Below are positions 1 to 10,952 of a stretch of DNA of 64,000 bases, piece by piece. Each line of letters starts with the position of its first letter. Within the stretch, counting starts at the first letter, position 1. The position numbers were made by a program, and so were the translations under genes. This DNA is from Symsagittifera roscoffensis (lineage: Eukaryota; Xenacoelomorpha; Acoela; Convolutidae). Location: positions 49,014,552 to 49,078,551 of the forward strand of contig NC_087062.1 of the NCBI RefSeq assembly GCF_963678635.1, in the 5' to 3' direction. Below the pieces are notes generated by a model. It had not been told where the DNA came from and did no database searches. It saw only the letters and a program-made list of their open reading frames with translations.

Positions 1-45
1 CAAAACATATCAGCTTAAGTCGCCTTTTTTTGCTTTTGATTTTCT

Positions 46-342
46 GTGAAAGACCAAAACATTTGCATTATTAGATTTCATTCAGATTTTGTTTCAATAA
101 TCAAATGTTACGACAGAGTCACTTTGAGTCCCGATCGGGAATATAGAAGAGCTCCACACTCAGCCGTTGTCAGCAGGAGGACAACAACCCGAAATGACGT
201 CCATCTGTTCACACCTCAATTTGTCACTCACAGGATGACGACCGCATTTCCGCCTGACAGCAGCACTGGGCCCAAGTTGAACGAGATCAGTGGCCATCAG
301 CAGAAGAAGCAGCAGCAAATTTCAGTGTTCTTCAACTTATGA
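46..342 (+). other. Unrecognised open frame, possible exon
   Basis: This stretch is open for 98 codons and is more GC-rich than its surroundings. The frame begins at GTG, so no ATG supports it as a complete gene. The product would be basic and glutamine-rich near its end, with no domain I recognise. It could be an exon of a host gene cut by the window edge, or chance. Confidence 0.15.
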
Positions 343-1301
343 AATTCTACAAACACTCAGGAAAATCATCGCAGCTCATCTATGCTAAATCTAGTTGTTC
401 CGACCATTGAAAATGAAATTTGTATTCGATAATGTTTTAGTTTCCCTTTTTTTTCAATTTTTTCTTGTTTTCCACGCAAAATCAGGTACTACAAATAATC
501 ATCGGACAGGTTCGAATTATATATCATTCTAAAGCCATCTAGTCGTGATTCGAATAACATTGAAAACCTAGAGTCGAGAAAAACCGGTATGAAATTTTTG
601 GTTTTTTGTACAATTTTGACCGATTAAAGCAAACGAGTAACGTGTAATATATGAACACTGGAAATATAGGTTAAAAAACTTGGTTTTGCAAAAACTAAAA
701 TTAGTTTTGGGTTTTAAATTTAGCTCTTCTCTGGAAAAAAACTCTTTCAAACATTATGAGGCCAAATTGTGCACTAGATAGGCGCACAATTTTGTGTCTG
801 TATGTTCCTGGAATCCAGAGACAAGTCTTTAAACATGTTTAAATTTTGTCAGCACGATCAAAGAAAATGGAAGAACAAAAGAACAACAAAAGGAGCGTCC
901 TTTTCGCGGAATCCGCTTACATTTCCCAAAAAGCACAGGTTGGCCTCATTATTAAAATTGTGCAAAAATTGAAAAAGGAAAAATCAAAACAAAGATTTTC
1001 AAAGTCATATTTGTTGATTTTGTGAAAATCGTTGAACTCATTCTAATTCACTAAACATCTGGGCGTTCTAATAGTTGTATTATCACACGTAGTACAAAAA
1101 AGACACTAACTTGTAGAAGAAAAGAATTTTTTTTTCTGAAAATTTGTTCGGAACATTCTGTGCTACTTCGTTTTTTTTCGCATGCAAGGCCATTCTTAAG
1201 CAAAACTTGAAACAACTCAGAGTATGGAGTACTGATTTGAATTATCCGGAGAAACAAACAAAACGTGTAAAATAGAACGCGTATTTTTCAAACTGTGTTA
1301 C
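343..1301. other. Non-coding, AT-rich flank
   Basis: No supportable gene, RNA or repeat boundary is visible here. Open frames are short and lack protein-like composition. Confidence 0.5.
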
Positions 1302-1510
1302 GATTAGACCAAAAAAGAAGAAAACAAAAGTTGCTTAGAAATTAAACAGAAAGATTATGATGCAGTTTTAGCAAAACTTGATAGTAAAAGTTTACCCAGA
1401 AAATTACGCAAAAAAGAATTACCTGAAAAAATACGTTTAGATTTAATTACACTAAAAGTAACTGATATAAAAGTACAACAGAAAGAAAGATCCTCCTACA
1501 CAGCCCGATA
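1302..1510 (+). other. Short protein-like open frame
   Basis: From just after an in-frame TAG at about 1299 to a TAA at 1508-1510 the plus strand stays open for about 69 codons, with a lysine- and leucine-rich, protein-like composition (for example LAKLDSKSLPRKLRKKELPE). There is no ATG. It may be a remnant of a transposon gene or an exon; I do not recognise the family. Confidence 0.25.
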
Positions 1511-2278
1511 AAGTTCGCAAAAATAGGAAATCTCCAAAAATCGGTTTGTGAACTAAAAACAAAAATTAGCTTGAGAGCCAAAAAAAACGTTTAAAAAATA
1601 GCTTTAATTATCAAAAATCCCCGTACTGAAACTTTCGAAAGCCGTAGAACGTGGTGTAAACTGAAATGAGACAAGCAAAATATACAAGCAGATAAAATAG
1701 CAGCCAGTTTTTTCAATGACAGCATTGTTTTGAAAATTGGTTCAGTAGTTTATGAGAAAATATTTTCCAGATGGACGCAAAAAAAAATTGACAAACCTCA
1801 TACATTTTCATAGCACCTGTTGTTTTCAAACAGGACCTAACACTAGCCAAAAATAAACCAGCACCATATGCTATTAAATTACCCATGCGTAAATACCCAT
1901 AAAATGATGAAGTTAAAATATACCAAAAGTGCCACTAATGAGCACTTTCATTTGCGATTTAGGTTGTAAAAAAAATATTCGTAATAATACCCTTTGCTTC
2001 GCTTTTGTAAACATATTGCGCAAATTTTTGGAGAGTTTGCTCTTTTGAACTTCGCCCGGCTGTGTGGGATCTGACACTTGTGCAATTCAATTTAAAGGAT
2101 AGTAGTTTATATCAACAACAAAATTTCCGGTAAAATTTTAAGCAAATTCTGCCCTCTTCATATTTGTCTAGACTTATCACAACTTGAAAAAAAAACGCGT
2201 TTAAAGGTTCCAGTGTTGTGCGTTTTGTCCGAACTATTTAAATCGGCACTGTATGCTGGGCTGTGTAGGAAAAACAAA
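1491..2278. repeat. Possible DNA-transposon remnant with CTACACAGCC-type ends
   Basis: CTACACAGCCC near 1495 recurs inverted as GGGCTGTGTAG near 2263-2276, and again, more diverged, as GGCTGTGTGGGA near 2058-2069. In the latter the inverted match extends into an AAGTTCGC-like block. This looks like terminal inverted repeats of a small non-autonomous element, perhaps two nested copies. I could not find a convincing target duplication. Confidence 0.3.
1620..2030. repeat. Dispersed repeat, copy 1 of 2
   Basis: About 410 bp that recurs in the same orientation at 48650-49040 with moderate divergence. Shared landmarks are GAAASTTTCGAARGCC near the start, CAGGACCTAACACTAGCC in the middle and ATATACCAAAAGTGCCAC near the end. 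There is no coding potential, so the family is non-autonomous or a remnant. Confidence 0.6.
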
Positions 2279-2477
2279 ATTAACCACAACGATCTTCATT
2301 TCAGGCTGCTCTAGCGTTATTTGGCAATCAACTGAGGCTCAAAAGTTTGAAAGCAAGGGTGGAAGAGAAGGGAGGGGGTGGGGTATTGGATTATAAAAAG
2401 TTTTATGATTCTTATACGTCGACCAGTTGGATATTCTGAACTCACTAAAAACACTTCAAAAACTTTATTTTGTCATA

Positions 2478-2483
2478 AACATC
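2478..2483. repeat. Target-site duplication, left copy (AACATC)
   Basis: AACATC immediately precedes the AGTAGTATAGC terminus of the Polinton and is repeated exactly at 21018-21023. Six-base duplications are the known signature of Polinton integration. Confidence 0.93.
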
Positions 2484-2869
2484 AGTAGTATAGCTAATTT
2501 ACACTGGGATCGGGGGGATTAAACCTACAGGGATCATTGGGTATTGAGATCCCAACGTAAATTTTTGAGATCCCATGTAAAAGTACTGATCCCATGTAAA
2601 ATTTTCCATGATCCCAAATAATGATCCCACAAATTTGATCCCAATGTATAATTTTTTAAACCAATGATCCTGAATGTAAATTTTTGTTAGGTTGATAGCT
2701 AAATCGTCCAAATGCCCAGACGGTGTATTTCGTTCTTTTTGTTCATGCACCAAATTGGAGTGGTATAAAAAGTGGTTATAGCGATTAGTTTCATGCATGG
2801 TATATGAAAGACGCTTGATTTCTGCACCGAATATGTTTGAAATATATGTATAGAATCTGCTTGAAATTT
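2484..2869 (+). repeat. Polinton-1 left terminal inverted repeat
   Basis: About 386 bp that pair, as reverse complement, with about 20623-21017 at roughly 90 percent identity by eye. Homology fades after GAATCTGCTTGAAA. The outer 170 bp hold about nine spaced GATCCC or GGGATC words, mostly followed by ATGTAAA-like sequence, giving an iterated substructure. A G6 tract at 2512-2517 is far shorter than its C18 partner on the other end. Confidence 0.93.
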
Positions 2870-3952
2870 TAATGTATTACTATAGACTGGTTTCTGTAAA
2901 CGTCTATGTCAAGTACTTTCAGGAAGAAACTGTTGAAGAATTAAACGGAAAACATACGTTTCAAGGTTAAATTGAATTTTGTAAACTTTTGGTTCAAATA
3001 TAACACCAATTCTAACACGCACACTGGTACACATTAAAACATAAAACATGTCTTAAAGTCAATATTAGATAAGAAGCGTTTGAAGCAAAATTATTTCTGG
3101 CTTGGCCATTGAATGTAAACGCTGTTACTCTTTACTGCACAATATTTTACACACTATCACATTAACAAATATTTTTTTCTTATTTCCTGCGAAAACGTTT
3201 TGGTTGCGTTGGCACATCTTCAACGGCTTCACGATCTAGAAAAGAATTATCCGACGATTCTGAAGACGATTCTGCAGAAGTTTCAGCACTCAAATCGGCA
3301 ATATCGTCACTGTCAAGGTCACTCTCGTTTATCTGATCGAGACGTGCAAATCCAGGATCCAGAGTCTGGAATCCTATTTCATTTGAGGCTGTTGACATAA
3401 GATCGAACAATGAACGATGTTCATGTGATTGACTTGTGCTGGGGTCAATGAAGCTATCTTGACTATCGTATTGCACATCTTGCGTATAATCCCAATCTAT
3501 TTGTGTTCGATCAAGTTCTTGCGACTTACCATCTAGTATATTCTCTTGATCCCATTCTATGGGTGCGTCATTGTCTTCAAAATGAGCAACCCATGCATCT
3601 AGATCGTCATCATCATCACTATCTCGATCTAACGTTTCATCGTTCGCACTATCGGCATGAAATGTAGAGCTGTTATTACCACCACGACTATCGTTTGAAG
3701 GCGGTTCTGAAGACTCGATGTAACCATATGTCAACGTTGAAATGCCATCATCCAATGTATACCGTTTATCGTCGAACGATGACAATGCTATCTTATTCGT
3801 ACGAACAGTATTCAGAACATGACGGTCAGATGCAATTCTGGTATTTTCAGCTCGATAGAGACTACCCATCTCAAGAGTTTCTTCATACTTCCGATGAGAA
3901 AGAAGGTTTTGAGTTGCCCTGGACATGCCTTTAGCTGAAAGCTTACGATGAT

Positions 3953-4352
3953 CTATATAAAATGAATAAATGATTACTAATCACTGAAATTTTTTGTAAA
4001 TGATTACTAATCACTGAGATTAATACATTGAAATTTTTTTTCGAATTTTTTTTTTTCATAATATTTCGACAAATTTTTTTTCGAAAAAAAATTTTTTCCC
4101 AAATTTTTTTTTTGACAAATTATTTTTTCGAAATTTTTTTTCATCCAAATTTTCGACAATTTTTTTTTCAAAAAAAAAATTTTTTGCCAAATTTTTTGCA
4201 GACAATTTTTTCAAAAAAAGAAATTTTTCCCAAATTTTGGAAAATTTTTTTTCTCGAAATTTTTTGGTTTTACCAATTTTTTTTTGTCGACAAATTGAAA
4301 AAAAAATTCTAATTTTTTCGGCAAAATTTGATGAGTAATTGAAAGTACTCAC
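3953..4352 (-). other. Intron-like interruption in polB
   Basis: On the minus strand polB coding sequence stops matching at a strong 5' splice-type signal (CAA then GTGAGTAC, first intron base 4352). It resumes after TTTTATATAG (last intron base 3953). Removing the 400 nt keeps the reading frame (one base of a codon before, two after). Most of it is the A/T homopolymer tract at 4022-4330. Polinton polB genes usually lack introns, so it may instead be a low-complexity expansion that happens to have splice-like ends. Confidence 0.5.
4022..4330. repeat. A/T low-complexity tract (AAATTTTTT repeats)
   Basis: About 310 bp of alternating AAAA and TTTTTTT runs with scattered TCGA and CCC. Both strands are open here only because the sequence is low complexity. 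The tract occupies most of the interruption in polB. Confidence 0.85.
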
Positions 4353-7300
4353 TTGGAGAGACGATTGAGTATAACTTGGGTTTTAAAGCAATGAAGTCCG
4401 TGATGGTGTCGGCTGGGAACTCATCTTTGTATTTGAGAACTGTCAGTTTGTTTTGCTTGTTAAACAGGGGATGGATTTCGGATAATTTGAGAAATCGAAT
4501 TCGTCAATAATGTTGGATTTCTTATTCAAAAATTCGTAAAAATCTGCATTCTTTTCGGTTTCTATTTCGTAAAGCAAACTGTCGGTATCGGAGTAAAGCA
4601 ATCGACACTCAAAGTTTGGTTTCATAATTTCATAGTGAAACCGATACATTTCAAATTGAGCGATTTCAAGCATGCATGCTCCTACTATGGTAGGTACATT
4701 CCAATTAATGACTTGTGGTGCTGACGTCAATGCCGCTAAATCATCACCAAATATTTTAAATGTCTTGAAGTCAAAAGCAGAAATTTGTTGCATTGTTTCT
4801 TCAGCGTTATGTACAATATTAACCTTCACTCTTTTTCTTTTCGATTCTCATGTTTTTCCATATGCAGAATTATTCAACAATTTGTACAGTGCTTCTTCAA
4901 ATTTGTTTCGTGCAGCTTTCCTTTTGTTTGTGTTTAGGGTTATATAGGGTTCTAACCATAGTTCTTGCTTGAACTTTAAAACTCTATGTACTTTCGTTAT
5001 TTTCAAACCCAACCGAACATAGAGTTGTAAGAGTTTGTAATGCACTGTATAATTACTCTTGTTATGCAATGTCTGAAGCAGTTTTTTTACTTTGCCAGGA
5101 GCAACTCGAAAATTATCATTGCTTTTAATTTGTTCTGCCAGATCTCGTTGGTAATCACTTAACCACTCCTCTGGCACCACTTCTTTGGTTGGTGCTAAAG
5201 GATAGTCTCGATGGGATTCATGAAGTTCTTGAGGGTACTCGAGATCTACTTCAAGAATGAAACCAATATCTGAATCTTCTGGAGTTGCCAATATGTCATC
5301 AAGGCTCGTTTCACTGCTTGTACTAACTTCACCGTCTTCCTTAACATGGATTAACTCAAAGTCCCGTGCTGGTAATTTATGCATTTGCATAACACCTCCA
5401 TATAGATTATTTGCATCCAACATGAAACCATAACATGTTTTTTCTTGAGGGTTGTGTTTTTCATTCATGTACGGGTTGTTTGCATTGAATTTTCTTTTTT
5501 CAAAAACAGATGCTGTACCACCTCGCATCAAATTTTTCACCATTTCTAAATGCTCTTTTTCCAAAAGAAGTTCAATATCAGCATTACAGATCCTCTTGAA
5601 AGCATCTCCCGTAAGATTCGACGCAGTAAAATGATGCGCGCAATCTAATCCGTAGCTTGCGTGAGTTATCGAACGAAACTCTTCAAAAACACATGCGAGA
5701 AGAACAGTATCACATGTGAGATACAGATTGTGATATTGCTCTAAGTTTATACAATTGAATTTATCGAAGACTGTTTGAGTATGTTTTAAATCTTCTTCAC
5801 TAACACAGTTTTTTCCTCCTTCTAATGAGTTTCCCCATGCTCTGAGTGGTGGCAGATTTTGTTCATCAAACTTTAATCGATTTGACATATAGGATTAAGG
5901 ATAAATATCTTTCCTCTTTAGAAGTGCGCGAGAACTCTCATCAGCTTGTTTGAAGTGTTCATCTAGTATAGAAAACTTATCAGCTGGTAAATTATCAACA
6001 AGTGTTTGTAAAGAAGCATTCAAAAATTTACATGAGTCTATGAATCGCATGTATTCATAGACGATTTGCTTAACACCATTTGCTCGTGTGTAAGTGTCAA
6101 CCAATACACCAATGCTTAGTGAGATATACTTCTCATCTGTTGCGGGTATGACTTGGATCGTGCTCGTTGGTTCCAACTCACCCAAAGCCAAACAAATATG
6201 GTGAAGATCATAAGTTTGTGTATTGTGTCCAACAACTGGTGTATATCGCACCTTTCGTCGCGCTAGGTTACACTTTGAGTGCGCCCACCCTAGGAATTCA
6301 CCACTGTAGTGACAGTGGTCCAAACATTTTGTTTCACCTTCAACAAACTCTGCTAGGCACAACCAGCATGAGGTGGCTTCATCCTGCTTCAGGATAGATC
6401 GATTGTCAATATAGTTTGGGTATCGATTTTTTTGTTGGTAGATTTGTTTTGCTAGTATGTGTAACTGCTCGATTAATTTTAGTATACATTTTTCACTACT
6501 GTTTAAATCAAAGAAGTATGGTTTTGAAGAACCATGTTCAATCGCACACAGAGAGTAACCAGAGGGTTCATGTTTTTCTAAGATCCTAGACGACGAAGTG
6601 TTCGGGTTGTTATTGCATGTGATTACAGGTTTCAAAAACGATTCGAAATCGAAGTAGATAACGACAGGAACAAAACTAAGTGCTGCATAGTTGTTGAACT
6701 TGTATTTATTGCTTCCATCTTCAGCGGATGGCATTTTTATTACTGCAGGTTCATGTTCTTTGCATGATCTTTGATGTATCTTGTTCGCTTCTTCGCTATA
6801 ACTTATGTGAAAACAGTTCCGACACAGGCGCATGAAGGTCCGGAATTTATAATTTTTGATCTCACATATGAAACTTAACAGGTTAATTATTACCACGAAA
6901 TGATGTTTACCCGGCTCAAATAACAACAAAAGATCCATACTGAATGTATCTTCAGAATCATTTTTTGATATCAACATAGGCACCAAGTCTCCTTTTTCAT
7001 AAAGAAACACATTGACACGAACTTTGTTCAAACGTTCAAATTCGGGTATATCTCTGAAACTCATTGGGGTTGGAAACTCACCGATTGGTCTTTTGGCGTT
7101 GCTCGTTCTGTAAGTTGCAGGGCATGTTTTTTCAGCAGCTGGATCTTCGTATCTTCCAACAATTAAATTCAAACGATAATGAAGGTGATAAGCAGCAGTA
7201 TAACAAAGATTAAAACAGTCATGGTCATCATGGTTGCGAATATTAATTAAATGACTGGATTTTGCAATTTTTATTGGTAATATTATATGTGATGACCCTC

Positions 7301-7797
7301 GAATGGGATTCATTTTACCAAATTTGATAAAAAATCTAACCACTTGTTGTAAAACCCATCCGCTTCCGTGTGAAGCAAATGAATGAAGCACCGATTGCAT
7401 TCTATCGACCATTTCATAAAACGTTCCATCCGCAAGTCCGTCGGATAGAATTGGAACCATAAGGAAACTAACATAAATGTCAACGAGCTCATTTTGAGTG
7501 GGGTTGTTCAGATCTTCGTCATTGATCACTGACGGTTTTTGTACATTCAAATTTAATGAAAATTGAACTTTTTGGGGCCATTGGAAACCGTTTGCCAAAA
7601 TCAAAATTTGGATTTGTTCTTTGTGCTTAGACATAAATTCTAAAATATCTACACTATCATCATCAGGAATAAGAAAAGTTTTCAGGGTACCATTGAAAGC
7701 AGATTCATGTAATTCAAGGTCATTCACATTCATGTTTGGGGCAACTGTTTCGTTTTTGTTGATGGATGCAGTATTGTTACTAGTAGCGACAGGTAAA

Positions 7798-8034
7798 CTA
7801 TGAAGAAACAAAGCCTAAGTTACAATATTCACATAAATTGGCTACGCTCTCATGAAATGAAATAAAATGTTGTTGAAGAGAAGATAACAATAACGATGTG
7901 GAAGGGCAATCATTACACATGTAAGTTGGAATACCTTTTTCCATACCATGAAAATTTCGTTCATGTCTGGTTCGGTTAGTTTTAAATGTGAAAAGTATTG
8001 GACAAAAATTACATTTGTATTTTGCAGGATTCAT
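7798..8034 (-). CDS. C2H2 zinc-finger segment, likely N-terminus of polB
   Basis: From the ATG at 8034 the frame encodes two fingers of the form C-x2-C-x12-H-x4-H (CNFC...H...H and CNDC...H...H). The first CxxC of a third finger (CEYC) follows, and then the frame ends in TAG at 7798-7800. The polymerase frame begins within the next few bases in another register and has no ATG of its own nearby. I therefore read these fingers as the intact polymerase's N-terminus, separated by one indel. An independent small DNA-binding protein is the alternative. The frame stays open upstream to 8190 without an ATG. Confidence 0.6.
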   Translation of the reverse strand: MNPAKYKCNFCPILFTFKTNRTRHERNFHGMEKGIPTYMCNDCPSTSLLLSSLQQHFISFHESVANLCEYCNLGFVSS

Positions 8035-8082
8035 TATCAAGTGTTCCAGAGAAATAGAAATTTGCAAATAAAATTCGTATTT

Positions 8083-8478
8083 GTACAAATTTTCAATTAC
8101 ATAACTCGACTTTATGGGATTGGATGAGTTTGAAAATATGTTACATGTAATCCCGCTCAAAGTTGAGTTTAAACGGCAATCGCCCGCCAAAATTTGAATT
8201 CAATTTAAAAGTCCCGCCAAAAGTTTTGATTGCCAATAATTTGTAAAATCTAATTAAATATTGAATTTATTTGTTATCATGTACAAATTTTCAAATACAT
8301 AACAATACTTCATGGGATTCGATGAATTTGAAAACATGCTACATGTAATCCCGCTCAAATTTGAGTTTAAACGGCAATCGCCCGCCAAAATTTGAATTCA
8401 ATTTAAAAGTCCCGCCAAAAGTTTTAATTGCCAATAATTTGTAAAATCTAATTAAATATTGAAGTTATTCGTTATCTT
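8083..8478. repeat. 198-bp tandem duplication at the 5' end of polB
   Basis: Units 8083-8280 and 8281-8478 are about 93 percent identical by eye, each running from GTACAAATTTTCAA to TTGTTATC-like sequence. The unit covers the 5' untranslated region and presumed promoter of the polymerase transcript. It includes CGGCAATCGCCCGCC and AAAAGTCCCGCCAAAAG blocks, the only GC-rich words in this area. Confidence 0.9.
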
Positions 8479-9518
8479 GATCAAATATTGTTTCTTCCGA
8501 TCGGTCTCAGTCCACAAAAATCAATTAAAAGAGACAATACATTAATTAAGTTGTTTAACATTAATAACAATATTCTGAAAAAAAATCATTTTTGATTTCT
8601 TAATAATGGCTTGAACATGTGAAGTGAATAGACTACAACATGTCTTTTGGTATAAAGACTCACTAACTATCAATGTTGCAAAGTAAAAAAAAACTCATTA
8701 GACATGGTGAAGACTAATTAACCGTGAATAATGTAAAAGAAGAAAAAATAATAATTTCTTAAACAAAACATGTACCTTAAACATTATCATATATACATTA
8801 TCAAGATTACACTTTCCCCAATCATTTCATCGAAGACTTAATGTCTCTCACTTAGGTCATATTATTACAATCCATAGAGCAATTTATATGTTTCCGCAAA
8901 AAAAATAGAAACAAAACTTGAAGAAAAAAAATATAAAATTTGTACAAAAAATGATGATCTCCCAAACTAGATGTTGAACAGTGTCGGCACCCTAGCTCAA
9001 AAACGTCCAGCTCGCCGAGAGAAGCAATATGAGTGGTCGGAAGACTATATTCGGACCGTGTAACAAAAAGTTAGAAAATTGATATAGGAAGAGGCTTTTC
9101 GAAAACGAAATGTCTGTATCTCTTCAGTGGAGGGTCTGAACATAGTCGTGCAATATATCAAAATACTGCTCACGGCCGGTTAATTAATTTTGTTCAGACG
9201 TCTAAAGACTATAGGACCCTAAGTTTATGAGATGAAAATTTTCAACATTTTTCCGAGATTTAAAAATGCAAGTTCTTTTTTGTATTTTGATTGAAGACTT
9301 GTCAAACATTCGGTTATAAAATGACTTATTATGCTCTCCTTTTCCTAGCAACTTGATAAGTGAAGCATTAAGAGGCTGAGAGTTTTAATTTACAAAATGT
9401 ATATACATAAGGACACCAAATGAAATCTATTAAATATCAATCTGAGTTTCAAGTTTAAATCTTTATACACAATAAAACCAAATTAAAATCAATCAAACGC
9501 AACAACAGTTCAATAAAG
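8479..9518. other. Polinton-1 spacer without recognised gene
   Basis: About 1 kb between polB and the next minus-strand gene. Neither strand has a long open frame. The centre (about 8970-9180) is somewhat richer in GC. No repeats or RNA structure recognised. Confidence 0.4.
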
Positions 9519-10154
9519 TTAAATAAGATCTAAATACTCCTGAGCTTTTTCTAGTGTTCTTATCTTTCTCTTTTTCTTTGGTGCAAGGCATAGAGAAGGA
9601 GTCAAATTTTCCATGTGATTACTCACTGTCGTTTCGGGGGTGCGAGTTGCAGTTGAAGAATCTGGTTCATCAAGCCATGGTGACACTGTAGGAGAAGGAT
9701 CAGCTTTCGGCGTAACTAATAATGGTGATTCAATCTGTTCCATTCCCCCTAAGCGATCAAAAAATTCAATTTCTTCAAAGTATTCTAACTGGTTTTCACA
9801 CATCGGAGTAACATCACAATCGTATTTATACAAAAATTTTTTTACTGGTTTTGATAAAATTGAAATATCAACCTGAAGAGCAAGAGGCTCGTCAGGATCC
9901 GTATCTTTATCAGAATTTGTAATTCAACTCATATACTTTATATTCAGTTCTTCGTCCTCCTTTGGCTTTTTTAAGGAAAGTCTACTAAATAAATGTAAGA
10001 AATTCTTGGTAATCATAATGTGATGTGTACAAGTCCACTCATCAGAACTGAAACTTTTCTCTTCGTTAATTATTGCTACAAAATTACCATGAACGGTTTC
10101 ATAAAAAATGGTTCTTTCGTGATTGGTATATCCGGCAATAAAATAACACGGCAT
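9519..10154 (-). pseudogene. Unrecognised Polinton gene with nuclear-localisation-like motif, one stop
   Basis: A reading frame of about 212 codons starts at the ATG at 10154 and is cut once by an in-frame TGA at 9924-9926. After that the same frame continues to TAA at 9519. The N-terminal half begins MPCYFIAGY; the middle is acidic; the C-terminal half is Ser/Thr/Pro-rich and carries APKKKRKIR, a classic basic nuclear-import-type motif. The frame is also open upstream of 10154 as far as TAA near 10250 without an ATG. It lies on the polymerase strand, so an early or replication-linked role is a guess from position only. I do not recognise the family. Confidence 0.55.
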
Positions 10155-10637
10155 TTCTGAAGAAACGTTGGAAGAAAAAGACAAACGTAACTCGGAAAGA
10201 AAAGAAACTGAAATGAATTGTGAAAACGCCTCAAGAGATTAAAATAGGGATTGTTTCTTCTAAAATTAGAAATTTCAAGACCTCCTATGTAGTTTTTGAT
10301 TAGTTTAATAAGGGAGGGCGTGTAAAATGTTTATGTTACCTTGCGTGGTGTTCTATGTTTATCTAAATTACATTCAAACAAATAGCTTGTATCAAAAATA
10401 ACGTTTAAACATTGTGACCTTCGACACCCATTGAAATTCTTATCAGTTGTACATGCACAAAACACTAATTCATTTAGTCCAAATTGCAATCCAAAATCTT
10501 TACGATATAAAGTACATGTGTATATAAATTAAAATAGATACAACGCTTTTTTTTGCAGACATATACAATCATTCGGAACCATTCATTTCTTTATATTCAG
10601 TTTTAAATCAAGTTACTTTGAAAATTTACTCGTTACA
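10155..10637. promoter_or_regulatory. Divergent intergenic region of Polinton-1
   Basis: This 483-bp gap separates the leftward (polymerase) and rightward (capsid) arms and must hold their innermost promoters. A TATA-like TATATAAAT sits at 10521-10529, 109 bp before the rightward ATG. CTTTTTTTTGCAG near 10546-10558 looks like a 3' splice site. Both are sequence resemblances only. Confidence 0.4.
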
Positions 10638-10952
10638 ATGAATAAAACCAAAACAAGCACCACAGCAAATGCAGATAAAAATTTTGGCGACTGCTATTTC
10701 GATATTTCGGAAAACAGTAAAAGATTATTGCGTGCTACATTGAAAACATATGACCAAACTGAAACTTATGTATTCCTGAAAGTTTTTAAAAAAGCAATTG
10801 AATGCGCTGAATTTGATAGTGTACAAAGACTTTCCTTAAGCAGCGAAGAAATTTCAAAATTACTAAAATCGGGAAAGTCAATCCGAGCGCAAACAAGTGA
10901 AATTTCTGATACTGTTGAAAACAAAGACAAACCACAGTCTATGTGTAAATGA
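10638..10952 (+). CDS. Unrecognised small Polinton protein
   Basis: A 104-aa intact frame from ATG at 10638, the first gene of the rightward arm. It is Lys/Ser/Thr-rich with a hydrophilic start, a central Leu/Phe-containing region (residues about 28-60) and a polar C-terminus. Its stop overlaps the next frame in an ATGA arrangement, so it may be co-expressed with, or originally fused to, the following gene. No homologue is obvious in Polinton-2. Confidence 0.5.
   Translation: MNKTKTSTTANADKNFGDCYFDISENSKRLLRATLKTYDQTETYVFLKVFKKAIECAEFDSVQRLSLSSEEISKLLKSGKSIRAQTSEISDTVENKDKPQSMCK

Larger units (their letters stand above)
3180..8034 (-). pseudogene. polB: Polinton protein-primed family B DNA polymerase, broken
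   Basis: This gene would replicate the element by protein-primed synthesis. In order on the minus strand it shows N-terminal C2H2 fingers (8034-7798); a Polinton-type N-terminal region ending in a CxxC...HxxxC cluster; exonuclease motifs (FDFES near 6640, NTQTYD near 6220, FIDSCKF near 6035); polymerase motif A (LDANNLYG near 5410); motif B (KLLNNSAYG near 4865); motif C (YSDTDS near 4575); and a C-terminal segment (3952-3180) containing SFDDKRY, then a long acidic Asp/Ser-rich tail ending KRFRRK. All catalytic acids are present. Breaks: a frame change near 7798-7811, TAA at 5895-5897, TGA at 4848-4850, a single-base shift at the G4 run 4467-4470, and a 400-nt interruption at 3953-4352. The start is taken at the first ATG before the fingers. 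Next upstream gene is 9519-10154, same strand. Confidence 0.92.

Noticed and set aside
2499..2798. 99-codon frame in the left Polinton terminus and its twin at 20692-21057
   Set aside because: They are the two inverted terminal repeats read in the same sense. The frame is a by-product of the GATCCC repeats and has no conserved gene character.
3200..3934. Plus-strand frames opposite the polB C-terminus
   Set aside because: The minus strand carries the recognisable SFDDKRY segment and acidic tail; the plus-strand frames have no features.
4028..4352. Phe- or Lys-rich frames on both strands
   Set aside because: Translation of an A/T homopolymer tract, open on both strands for compositional reasons.
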